A stretch of DNA of 64,000 nucleotides from Dethiosulfovibrio peptidovorans (GTDB lineage Bacteria > Synergistota > Synergistia > Synergistales > Dethiosulfovibrionaceae): assembly GCA_002748665.1 (NCBI GenBank), contig PDTB01000019.1:1-64000 (forward strand). The letters run 5' to 3'. Made by a program: the position numbers and the translations under genes. This document shows, piece by piece, positions 16,634 to 24,999 of this stretch; positions within the stretch are counted from its first letter, which is position 1; every line of letters begins with the position of its first letter. The notes beneath the pieces were generated by a model. It did no database searches. It had not been told where the DNA came from and was given only the letters and a program-made list of their open reading frames with translations.

Positions 16634-17317
16634 ATGAATACATCCGCTTCACAGCAGGAGTTTGAACATCTCTGGAGAGGCCCTGCGGTCAGGATTGGCG
16701 TTTCCACTGTTTTGATCTCGGCACTCCTTACCTTTCTTCCCTGCCTCTATCTGTACATCGTCCATGGAGTGTTCCCGTCAACCGCCGTCGCTCTTAAAAG
16801 CTGGGCCATGATCGCATCCATCTTCGGAGCCTTTTACATCGTCGAGCCCGTTTCGTACTATCCAATTCTCGGACTCACCGGGACGTATATTTCGTTTCTC
16901 ACCGGCAATATCGGCAACCTTCGGGTTCCCTGTTCCGCTGTTGCACAGGATGTGGTCGGAGTCCAGCCAGGAACGCCAGAAGCTGAGATTATTTCCACCC
17001 TTGGGCTCGCAGGATCGGTGATGACGAACCTGTTTTTCGTGACCCTGGCTGCCTTGGCAGGGACAGCTCTTTTAGCAGCGTTTCCATCGTCTATCGCCCT
17101 GGCTTTCAAAAAATACACGGTTGCAGCGATTTTTGGAGCCGTTTTTGGGCAGTTTACCCTCAAGCTTCCTCAACTGGCGATTCCAGGCATTGCCATCCCT
17201 CTCGCTCTCTACTGGAGCGGCATTTCCTTCCTGAGCCAGACATGGGTGGTTATCGTGGCCTCTATTTTCGGCACCATGGCAGTGGGACGACTTCTCTACA
17301 TCCGAAAGATTCTGTAA
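16634..17317 (+). CDS. Multi-pass membrane protein, partner of the DUF5058-like protein
   Basis: 227 residues with five or six hydrophobic segments and a Pro/Gly-rich centre 'VSYYPILGLTGTYISFLTGN'. GGAGG precedes the ATG, and the spacing of 12 nt from the upstream membrane gene indicates co-translation. I do not recognise a named family. A heterodimeric carrier with the preceding protein is inferred from adjacency only. Confidence 0.7.
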   Translation: MNTSASQQEFEHLWRGPAVRIGVSTVLISALLTFLPCLYLYIVHGVFPSTAVALKSWAMIASIFGAFYIVEPVSYYPILGLTGTYISFLTGNIGNLRVPCSAVAQDVVGVQPGTPEAEIISTLGLAGSVMTNLFFVTLAALAGTALLAAFPSSIALAFKKYTVAAIFGAVFGQFTLKLPQLAIPGIAIPLALYWSGISFLSQTWVVIVASIFGTMAVGRLLYIRKIL

Positions 17318-17347
17318 CGAGTCCCTTCCCATCAAAGGAGGTTCATC

Positions 17348-18547
17348 ATGAACACTCAGGAAAGCCTCGCAGCTGTCAGTCGTTTTATACAAGATCACAG
17401 AGATGAGGTCGTCAATTTTGCCTCTCGTCTGGTTCAGACACGATCGGTCAACCCCCCCGGCGATGAACGGGAAATTGCAGAGATGGTCTCACAGGAATTC
17501 ACCCGCCTTGGACTCACTCCAAAGATTCTGGATCACGGGGAGAATTACCGAAGCGTCATCGCATCCGTCGGGCCACACACGCAGAGGCCAGCAGTGATCT
17601 TGAACGGTCATCTGGATACGGTACCACCGGGCGAGGTCGCATGGGAGCGTTCCCCCTTTTCTGGAACCGTTGAGGACGGTTTCCTCTACGGACGGGGAGC
17701 CTCGGACATGAAAGCTGGAGATGCCGCCATGACCTACGCCGCAGCTGCTTTGGCATCGCTTGGCGAAGACGCTCTTCAGGGGCAGCTTCGATTAACTCTC
17801 ACGTCAAGCGAGGAAACCATCAGCAAGGGAGCAAAGGCTGTGGCTCAGTCCGATCTCGTCAAAGGAGCCGGCGTCGTCCTCATCGCCGAACCCACGAATC
17901 TCGATATCTACACCGCTGAAAAAGGCTGTTTTTGGATCACGGTCACAGCTCGAGGGAAAACAGCCCATGGCTCCATGCCTCACTGTGGGGTCAACGCCGT
18001 CCAGGGGCTGACCGATTTTCTCTGGAAACTCCGCTCCTACTGGCATAACCTGGCCGAAATACCCCACCCCAACCTAGGCCCCTCGACAGCCAGCGTCAAC
18101 GTCATCTCCGGCGGAGTAGGGACCAACGTCATTCCCGATCTGGCGACGGCAAATGTGGATATTCGAACCATTCCTGGACAAACTCATGAGGAGCTTCTCA
18201 AAAAAATGAACATGTGGGCACAGGAGCTCAGCGAAAAACACCCCGGTCTTTCCATAGACATAACGATACTGAACGACCGAGCTCCCTACGAGATCGCCCA
18301 AGATCACAACGCCGTTATATCAATGGCCACATCTATCGAAAGAGCCACGGGAAAGTCCCCAGAGCGTAAAGCCGTGGCCTTTTACACCGATGCGTCCATC
18401 TTCGGCCCGACCTGCGGACTCCCTGTGGTGATCTTCGGTCCTGGGGATCCGACCCTGGCTCACCAACCGAACGAACGAGCCAGCACAATATCCATCGTCC
18501 AAGCCGCAGAGTCCATTGCACTTTGGGCAACCGGACTTTTGAGTTAA
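17348..18547 (+). CDS. M20 family metallopeptidase, ArgE/DapE type
   Basis: Zinc-dependent aminoacylase or peptidase, 399 residues. It shows 'VILNGHLDTVPPG' (metal His and Asp), 'GRGASDMKAGDAAM' (bridging Asp), 'SSEETISKGA' (catalytic and metal Glu pair) and the dimerisation-domain 'GKTAHGSMPHCGVNA'. ArgE, DapE and general N-acyl-amino-acid deacylases share these. No arginine genes are nearby; context with two membrane proteins and PucR suggests intake and hydrolysis of an N-acylated amino acid or dipeptide. AAAGGAGG precedes the ATG. Confidence 0.88.
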   Translation: MNTQESLAAVSRFIQDHRDEVVNFASRLVQTRSVNPPGDEREIAEMVSQEFTRLGLTPKILDHGENYRSVIASVGPHTQRPAVILNGHLDTVPPGEVAWERSPFSGTVEDGFLYGRGASDMKAGDAAMTYAAAALASLGEDALQGQLRLTLTSSEETISKGAKAVAQSDLVKGAGVVLIAEPTNLDIYTAEKGCFWITVTARGKTAHGSMPHCGVNAVQGLTDFLWKLRSYWHNLAEIPHPNLGPSTASVNVISGGVGTNVIPDLATANVDIRTIPGQTHEELLKKMNMWAQELSEKHPGLSIDITILNDRAPYEIAQDHNAVISMATSIERATGKSPERKAVAFYTDASIFGPTCGLPVVIFGPGDPTLAHQPNERASTISIVQAAESIALWATGLLS

Positions 18548-18560
18548 AAGGACTGAGCAA

Positions 18561-18605
18561 GAGACGAAAAGATGAGGGCTTAAAAAGCCCTCATCTTTTC
18601 GTCTC
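18561..18605. terminator. Bidirectional terminator, 21-bp perfect stem
   Basis: Arms 18561-18581 and 18585-18605 are perfectly complementary over 21 bp with a 3-nt loop. The GC core GGGCTT/AAGCCC is followed on either strand by TCATCTTTTC. It lies between the convergent M20 and M17 genes and can serve both. Confidence 0.85.
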
Positions 18606-18633
18606 GACAAACAGTTCAAGGCCAACGTCCACT

Positions 18634-20070
18634 CTACAGAGAACGAATATACTCCAGGCAGGTTCGAACTCCAAAGGCACTGGCACCCTTACCATAGCAT
18701 CCAAAAGGCTTCTCATAGAAATCGACAGCGGCGATATCCAAATGGGCCCAGGGAATATCAGGATTCACAAACTCCTTGAGGAACATTCCGGCGGTGATCA
18801 TGCCACCTCCTGGCCCCCCCGAGTTCAGGAGATCTGCCACAGGAGAGTCGATCTGCTCCCGAAGTTTGTCATCGTCCATGGTGAAGTGGTGGAATCGCTC
18901 GCCGGCTCGACACCCAGCGTCCATAATGGCTCGACTCAGGTCGTCGTGGTCACAGAGGAGTCCGGCAGTATAGTTACCCAGCGCCGTGACGGCAGCACCC
19001 GTGAGCGTGGCCATATCCACGATGACATCGGGCTGGAGCTCGGAGGCAAAAGAGAGACTGTCGGCCAGGGTGACTCGTCCCTCGGCGTCGGTGTTGACGA
19101 TTTCAATGGTCTTGCCATTTTTAGCCCGAACGATATCGTCGGGGCGGTAGGCAGCTCCGTCAGGCATGTTCTCAGCGGCACCGACGACACCATGGACCTC
19201 GATATCCGGCGTCAGAGCCGCTACGGCTTTCATGATGGCTAAAACATTGCAGCCACCGGTTTTATCACATTTCATGGTCCGGATACCAACCCTGTTCTTG
19301 ATGCAGAGTCCCCCGCTGTCGAAGGTGATCCCCTTACCCACAAAGACAACTTTCTTTTTTGCTCTCTCTTTGGGACGGTAGATCATATGTATGAATCGAG
19401 GTGGCGTCTGGGAACCTTTACCCACATGCCAGAGTGCCGACATTCCCTCGGCCTGTATTTTTGTCTCATCCCAGATCTCACATTCAAGCCCCGTTTCCTC
19501 AGCAATTTTTTGAGCTCGCTCGGCCAAAGTTTGAGGGGTGATATCGTTCCCCGGCCTGTTAGCCAGATCTCGGGCTTCCGTCTGGGCTCGCCCCAGGATG
19601 ACACCTCTGTCGACAGCGGACTGGTGCCCACCCATCAAAAATAAGGACTCCATGGGAACGGTCCGATCGCCTTCCTTGGGGGTACGGAACCGGTCGAATC
19701 GATAGTTCCCCAGAACGGCTCCCTCAGCGGCAGCAGCGCTCAGGTCTTCGTCAAGGCCATCAGGAAAGATCACGGCTGCTTGAGCGATCCCCAGGGCTCC
19801 CAGCCGACGAACTGTCTCGGCGACGCCGTCCCGGACAGCCCCCGTAGGCACGTCTTTTTTCTTTCCCAGCCCCACAAGAAATACCTCCGCCCCTCCATCA
19901 AGCGACGGGAAACGGAACCACTCGTTTTTCCTGCCGATGGCACCGAAATGACGGGCTGCCGTCTCGGCGGCTCCGCCCCAGATCTTGCTCATATCCTGCC
20001 CTTCATAATACAGTACGGCGACGGCAGGAACCACCGGAGCATCCCCGGAAAAAACCTCGACATTCATCAT
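18634..20070 (-). CDS. pepA: Leucyl aminopeptidase (M17), full length
   Basis: Complete M17 aminopeptidase of 478 residues, the paralogue of the truncated gene at 1-1178. Active-site segments 'GKGITFDSGGLCIK', 'MKCDKTGGCN' and 'NTDAEGRVTLAD' hold the zinc ligands and the catalytic Lys and Arg. The loop after the catalytic Lys reads IKNRVG instead of IKPADF. GGGAGGT lies about 9 nt before the ATG at 20070; an earlier in-frame ATG contains that site. Cytosolic; probably completes the breakdown of peptides delivered by the neighbouring binding-protein systems. Confidence 0.93.
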   Translation of the reverse strand: MMNVEVFSGDAPVVPAVAVLYYEGQDMSKIWGGAAETAARHFGAIGRKNEWFRFPSLDGGAEVFLVGLGKKKDVPTGAVRDGVAETVRRLGALGIAQAAVIFPDGLDEDLSAAAAEGAVLGNYRFDRFRTPKEGDRTVPMESLFLMGGHQSAVDRGVILGRAQTEARDLANRPGNDITPQTLAERAQKIAEETGLECEIWDETKIQAEGMSALWHVGKGSQTPPRFIHMIYRPKERAKKKVVFVGKGITFDSGGLCIKNRVGIRTMKCDKTGGCNVLAIMKAVAALTPDIEVHGVVGAAENMPDGAAYRPDDIVRAKNGKTIEIVNTDAEGRVTLADSLSFASELQPDVIVDMATLTGAAVTALGNYTAGLLCDHDDLSRAIMDAGCRAGERFHHFTMDDDKLREQIDSPVADLLNSGGPGGGMITAGMFLKEFVNPDIPWAHLDIAAVDFYEKPFGCYGKGASAFGVRTCLEYIRSL

Positions 20071-20126
20071 ACGTGACAGACCTCCCATGTAATACTTCCT
20101 CGACTCTCTCGCCGAGGGCTCAAACT

Positions 20127-20153
20127 AAAAGGACCCCTCACCAGGAGGGGCCC
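20127..20153 (-). terminator. Terminator of the second family-5 binding protein
   Basis: On the minus strand GGGCCCCTC pairs with GAGGGGTCC (20131-20153) and is followed by TTTTAGTTT. It is 16 nt past the binding-protein stop codon. Confidence 0.75.
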
Positions 20154-20168
20154 GGTTATACAGGTACG

Positions 20169-21800
20169 TTACTTGGCAATCCAGATATCAGTCAGATCGG
20201 TAGTGTAATCGCCCATGGCAGGAAGGAAGACGTTTTTCACCTTCGGGCCGTGGACTAAGCTGGTCGTGTAGTGGAACAGGAAGATCCATGGTGCATCCCC
20301 CACGATCTGCTGCTCCGCTTTTTGGTACAATTCAACCCGTTTATCCCAATTCGTCTCAGCCCGAGCCTGGCGTAGCCAGGTATCGACCTGAGGGTTTTTG
20401 TACCGGGAGTAGTTTCCTTTGGAACCAAAGTTATCCGAGTCCAGCAGGACGTAGAGGAAGTTATCAGGATCAGGATAGTCCACGACCCAGGCCATACGGA
20501 ACATCTCGAATTCTCCCCGGGAACAGGTGTCCAAGTGGGTTCCCCAATCCTGCGCCTTCAGTTTGAGTTTAATACCAAGATCAGCCACCTGCGCCTGGAT
20601 GGCCTCAGCGATGGAGCGGTGTCTTGGGTTATTGTTGTATTGCAGGGTAAGCTCAACACCCTTTTCGTATCCCGCTTCCTTGAGAAGCGCTTTAGCTTTC
20701 TCAGGGTTGAACTCGTAGCCCTTCAGGTTCGGATTGTAGCCCGGCATACCAGGAGGCAGTACGCCCCGGGCCGGAGAATACCGTCCATTGATGACGAGCT
20801 CGCTGATAGCCTCCCGGTTGACGGCATAGTTCAAAGCTTGGCGAAGCTTGTGGTTACTCTTGAAAGGTTCCTGAGAGTTGTTGAAGCCATAGTAGTACGT
20901 TCCCATCCAGGGACGCTCCTGAAAACCACTCTCGCTGTACGTTTCCTTAACCTCTTGGTAGAACTCATCGGGGACATCTTGCAGGATGTCTATGTTACCT
21001 TTTTTGAACTCCAGATAGGCCACGCTGTTGTCCGGGATCACCCGGTAGACGATCTTGTCCAGATACGGCAGGGGACTGCCCTGGTCGTCCTTCTTCCAAA
21101 AGTCGGGGTTTTTGACCAACACGACCTGGTTATCGTGGTCCCACCCATCAAGCATAAAGGGGCCACTTCCCACGAGATGGAAATTGAAGTCCTTCCCCCA
21201 CTTCTCCACATCCTCCTTAGGAACAACTGTGAAGGAGTTGTACGCCAGGATAAACAAAAACGGAGCAAAAGGACGATCAAGAGTGAACTGGATCGTGTAA
21301 TCGTCCAGGACCTTAATGCCAGACCATTCATCGACCTTTTTATCGGTAAAATCCTTATATCCCTTGATCTGCTCCACAAAGTACGCTCTTGGAGAATTTT
21401 CCCTGACAAGACGCTCAAAACTGTATTTGAAATCCTCAGCTTTCACCTCACGGCCCCCGTTGGCCGTGGGTTTTCCCTCGACCGTCTTGTGGAATTTGAC
21501 CCCCTTCCGAAGATGGAAAGTCCAGACGGTGGCATTGTCGTTGACATCCCAGCTTTTAGCGATCTCGGGCACGACACCTTTGCCATCGGGATCATACCCC
21601 ACCAGACCTTGACAGACCATATTCAGAGCCCTGCTGGACGTGGTGTCCGTTGCCTGAGCGGGATCCATTTTCGGAGGATCGTTAACAAGCCGCCAGACCA
21701 ACGTGCCACCCATGACCGGAGCATCGGACGCAAAGGCCACCCCCATACTCAAAAGACCGAACATAACACCGATAAGCAACGCTAAACTGAAATTTTTCAT
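20169..21800 (-). CDS. Extracellular solute-binding protein family 5 (peptide-type), paralogue
   Basis: 543 residues, same length as the protein at 12157-13788 and clearly paralogous ('DPPKMDPAQATDTTSSRALN', 'RAETNWDKRVELYQKAEQQI'). Signal peptide about residues 1-23 (MKNFSLALLIGVMFGLLSMG...), no lipobox. ATG at 21800 starts the signal peptide; the longer frame upstream begins at a GTG that sits within the GGGGGAGG region. Monocistronic with its own terminator. No transporter subunits lie nearby. Confidence 0.9.
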   Translation of the reverse strand: MKNFSLALLIGVMFGLLSMGVAFASDAPVMGGTLVWRLVNDPPKMDPAQATDTTSSRALNMVCQGLVGYDPDGKGVVPEIAKSWDVNDNATVWTFHLRKGVKFHKTVEGKPTANGGREVKAEDFKYSFERLVRENSPRAYFVEQIKGYKDFTDKKVDEWSGIKVLDDYTIQFTLDRPFAPFLFILAYNSFTVVPKEDVEKWGKDFNFHLVGSGPFMLDGWDHDNQVVLVKNPDFWKKDDQGSPLPYLDKIVYRVIPDNSVAYLEFKKGNIDILQDVPDEFYQEVKETYSESGFQERPWMGTYYYGFNNSQEPFKSNHKLRQALNYAVNREAISELVINGRYSPARGVLPPGMPGYNPNLKGYEFNPEKAKALLKEAGYEKGVELTLQYNNNPRHRSIAEAIQAQVADLGIKLKLKAQDWGTHLDTCSRGEFEMFRMAWVVDYPDPDNFLYVLLDSDNFGSKGNYSRYKNPQVDTWLRQARAETNWDKRVELYQKAEQQIVGDAPWIFLFHYTTSLVHGPKVKNVFLPAMGDYTTDLTDIWIAK

Positions 21801-21941
21801 TCCCCTGTACACCTCCCCCAAAAAATCGCCTCGATACACAATCGAACCGAAACAAACGAACGAGGCATATCCGTCCCCTCCATATTATGATACCATCCTT
21901 GTCAATTCAGTGCCTTGCGACGTCGAAAAAAATCCGTTTCA

Positions 21942-21971
21942 GTGACAGAGGGCTGACGATGACGGTATAAT
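21942..21971 (+). promoter_or_regulatory. Putative promoter of the 22028-24216 gene pair
   Basis: GTGACA (21942-21947) and a perfect TATAAT (21966-21971) are 18 nt apart, about 57 nt upstream of the first start codon. Confidence 0.6.
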
Positions 21972-22027
21972 AGGGAAGCAATGCGGCATTGTCCGTGAAA
22001 TTCCGTCTTTATCGAGGAGGACTCCGA

Positions 22028-22537
22028 ATGGATAGCATAACCAACGTTTTTTTCAACAATCCCTTTGTTCAGGGGCTTATTTTAGGCCTCGTCGTAGCCC
22101 TGTTCATCTGGATTCAGGGTATGATCAAAAACGGAAAGATTACCAAGGAACTGATGCGAATGAAGGAGGGCCTGAACGCCCAGATATCTACGTCGGCCCA
22201 GAATAACGCCCAGTATATTCGTGAGAACGAGGAAATGAGAAAAAAATTAGCATCCATGGAGATGACAATGGCGACTCTCTCTCAAAAACCCAAGAGAGCC
22301 GAGCTCAAGACCCTCTACGTCTACGACAAAGCGATACATCTGATGTACGCCCGCACTCCGGGATTTGCCACAGCATGGGAAAGTGTCCTGAAGGAGGCAG
22401 AGCAGGAGATCGCTAAGGCTGAATCAGGCCTTATCCCCCTGATGAAGAAGGTCTTCCACCCGTCCCTGTCAGCCCGAACCGAGACGGACGATGGCAGTGT
22501 AGAGACTGAGCCTGATCAGGCCGGAGATACCGCATAA
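22028..22537 (+). CDS. Unknown protein with one N-terminal membrane helix
   Basis: 169 residues: an N-terminal transmembrane segment (about residues 11-30, 'PFVQGLILGLVVALFIWIQG'), then a charged region likely to form a coiled coil (about 38-85), then a compact alpha-helical part and an acidic tail. GAGGAGG precedes the ATG at 22028. It is 17 nt upstream of an exported unknown protein and probably shares its promoter. I do not recognise the family. Confidence 0.75.
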   Translation: MDSITNVFFNNPFVQGLILGLVVALFIWIQGMIKNGKITKELMRMKEGLNAQISTSAQNNAQYIRENEEMRKKLASMEMTMATLSQKPKRAELKTLYVYDKAIHLMYARTPGFATAWESVLKEAEQEIAKAESGLIPLMKKVFHPSLSARTETDDGSVETEPDQAGDTA

Positions 22538-22554
22538 GAGGCCGCCGAGTTGCT

Positions 22555-24216
22555 ATGAAAAAGCCGATTCTGTGGGCTGCCGTTATCACAGTGGCTCTTG
22601 GATTGATTGGGGGGCATCCTGATTCGGGACAGGCTTTAGCCTTGCCGTGGGACAAAGAACACGGAGCCGCCCTTCGGGTCTTCCAGCTCCTGAATTACCT
22701 TGACTTTGGTCTGGCTCGAGCCGTGGAGACCCATGATGCCCTGCTCCTTGCCCGAGAGTACGACGTCCTGGCGGGAGAACTCAACCTGTCCGCCATTCAA
22801 GACGAACAGGTGATACAGATTATCGAGTCGCTGGGAGATATGGTAGATCGTTCCGAAGCCGATCGTCTCTGGAAGCAGGTTCAGAGTGTTTTCACCAGAA
22901 AGACGCACAGGGAGATATACGAAGGCCTCATGCGTTTCGACTCACCCCAGGCGGCGGCGTTGGCTGTGATCTCCCGACGAGGCGCTCCATGGTACGATTA
23001 TGCCCGAAACAGGGAGACCTATCGGCAGGACCTCCGAGGCAAGGTAGACCTCACTGACGGCCAGATCCGTAAGCTCACGGAGCTCCGAAAGGACATGCTC
23101 CGTATATCCTGGGAGCTGGTGAGCAAATACGACTCGGGCATAAAGGTTCGACTGAGTGGCAAGGAGATGGACCATTTCGTGACCATTCTGACCGAGCACG
23201 ATCCGGTGCGCCTGTCCCGACGCCTGAGACGTCTTCTTGAGGACCAGCCAGCCTTCGCAGAATTTCCCCCCCTGTGGTTCTATCTGGGAATGGCCGAGAC
23301 CCAACGTCCCGACAGAAACACCGAAGGTGCCCTGTATTGTTTTAAACGATACGAGGGTACGTACAAGGGTATTTTCATTCGGGATCCCCTCCTTGTCCTG
23401 AGCGCCATGGAGAGCATCGCTCTTCTTTCCGAGGAGGAGCATACTCAGACGCTTCGATGCCTGGAGGTTTTGGAAGGTAACTGTACGGACGACGACTGGC
23501 AGTGTTTTCTGCTGAGTGCCATCGTTCAGGCTCGACTTGGCCTGATCCCACAGGCGAGGGAGAACCTTCAAAGAAACATGGACAACGGGCACTTGGTCTC
23601 GTTATGCGCCCGAGTTTTAGGGACAATCCTTCTGGACGCCGGTGACCTCCGAGGATTGAACGAGACGACAGAGCGAGCCGTGACCGATCCCAGGATACGC
23701 CGGGGAGATATTCTTTCGCTGGCAGCTCACTGTACATCCACAACCTGCATAAACTGGTTGAACAAAGAGGTCGCTCGGATGAGGCTCTCCCTGGCCAAAA
23801 GCGACAAAAGCTCAGTCAGACTGGAGCTCCCGTCAGACTGGATCGACGTTCCATGCTCTATGGACGTCCAGGTCACCTGGTCGCCAGAGAATCAAGGTTG
23901 GCGTACGTCTCTGTCCGCAACAGCGCTGGCGGTTCTTCCACAGGGTGATTTACCCGATCTCCAGCTGTTGGAAACACCACCCGAAGAGGCTCCCAGGCTG
24001 CCAAAGACCCTCACGGTCACCCTGACCCATCCCTTGTTTCGATTGGTCACCGATTGGGAGCTGATCCCCCCGGATGACAGCATGCTCAGAAGCCTGAAGC
24101 TCTCGGTAGCCCAGGCCCTTCCCTTTTATCGCCCCGAGGTAGGAAAATACAGAATAAAAAAAGAAAACAAGAAAAGCCCAAATGGGGTTCCCCTCTCGAT
24201 GGATCAGAAGGATTAA
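22555..24216 (+). CDS. Unknown exported protein, helical-repeat-like
   Basis: 553 residues with a signal peptide (about 1-28, MKKPILWAAVITVALGLIGG...ALA). The middle is rich in paired amphipathic helices with TPR-like stretches ('LWFYLGMAETQRPDRNTEGA', 'QARLGLIPQARENLQRNMDN'), and the C-terminal 130 residues look more beta-rich. No enzyme motif seen. The ribosome binding site is weak, so translation may be coupled to the preceding gene. It ends 1 nt short of the convergent binding protein stop with no terminator between. Confidence 0.7.
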   Translation: MKKPILWAAVITVALGLIGGHPDSGQALALPWDKEHGAALRVFQLLNYLDFGLARAVETHDALLLAREYDVLAGELNLSAIQDEQVIQIIESLGDMVDRSEADRLWKQVQSVFTRKTHREIYEGLMRFDSPQAAALAVISRRGAPWYDYARNRETYRQDLRGKVDLTDGQIRKLTELRKDMLRISWELVSKYDSGIKVRLSGKEMDHFVTILTEHDPVRLSRRLRRLLEDQPAFAEFPPLWFYLGMAETQRPDRNTEGALYCFKRYEGTYKGIFIRDPLLVLSAMESIALLSEEEHTQTLRCLEVLEGNCTDDDWQCFLLSAIVQARLGLIPQARENLQRNMDNGHLVSLCARVLGTILLDAGDLRGLNETTERAVTDPRIRRGDILSLAAHCTSTTCINWLNKEVARMRLSLAKSDKSSVRLELPSDWIDVPCSMDVQVTWSPENQGWRTSLSATALAVLPQGDLPDLQLLETPPEEAPRLPKTLTVTLTHPLFRLVTDWELIPPDDSMLRSLKLSVAQALPFYRPEVGKYRIKKENKKSPNGVPLSMDQKD

Positions 24217-24217
24217 G

Positions 24218-24976
24218 TTACTTAAACCACTTCTCGTAGAGGCCCCGTCGCTTCTCCACGATCACCTTATCCACAAGGGGCTTCAGATCCTGTGCGTCTT
24301 TTGGCATGACAACCCCGTAGCGTTCCGTAGTGATCATGCCATCCATCGCGACCAGGTCAGGGTCGTTCTTTGCTGCCAGATCAACGATTGTCGCATCCGA
24401 AAGGACAGCATCCACCTCTCCTGCCAGAAGAGCCTGGACCAAAGCCTCCGGACTATCCACAATTACCGTCTGAGCAGCCAGATCCGACTTAGCCGTCTCG
24501 TATCCCGTAGACCCCGCCAGAACCGCCACGGACTTTCCCTCCAGGTCCATGGCGGTCTCGAATCCTGCCCCCTTTCGAACAAGGAGTTTTTGTCCCGTGT
24601 AGAAGTAGCACTCGGAGAAGCTGCAGGCCCGAGACCTGCTCGGCCGGATGGTAATAGTGGCAATAGCCAGATCGTACTGTTTCCACGGATAACTACTGTA
24701 CCAGGACAAAGCGATAAGGCCATCCCAGGAAAGCCGAATAAATCGAGGCTTCACACCGATCTCTTGGGCGATAAGCTTGCCCAGATCCACGTCCAGTCCC
24801 TGAAGCTGCCCATCCTCTTCAAAAAAAAACGGCCTGTTCTCGAAATCCGCCAGGGCAATTACCAGTTCACCCCGGCGCATGATGCCTTCAAGTCGCGACT
24901 CCCCCCAGGATACCCCGATGCCCAGAGCGAGAAGGCAGCAAACAACTGACACCAACCTCAGTTTTTTCATCATCAT
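24218..24976 (-). CDS. Amino-acid-type solute-binding protein, family 3
   Basis: Periplasmic binding protein of the polar amino acid (HisJ/GlnH) type, about 252 residues. Signal peptide about residues 1-25 (MMMKKLRLVSVVCCLLALGI). Diagnostic pieces are 'GLDVDLGKLIAQEIG', 'GKSVAVLAGSTGYETAKS' and 'VDAVLSDATIVDLAA'. ATG at 24976 follows AAGGGGG. No ABC permease or ATPase is adjacent; it lies 23 nt downstream of the NSS symporter in the same direction. Confidence 0.88.
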   Translation of the reverse strand: MMMKKLRLVSVVCCLLALGIGVSWGESRLEGIMRRGELVIALADFENRPFFFEEDGQLQGLDVDLGKLIAQEIGVKPRFIRLSWDGLIALSWYSSYPWKQYDLAIATITIRPSRSRACSFSECYFYTGQKLLVRKGAGFETAMDLEGKSVAVLAGSTGYETAKSDLAAQTVIVDSPEALVQALLAGEVDAVLSDATIVDLAAKNDPDLVAMDGMITTERYGVVMPKDAQDLKPLVDKVIVEKRRGLYEKWFK

Positions 24977-24999
24977 GGACACCCCCTTCTACAGGTACT

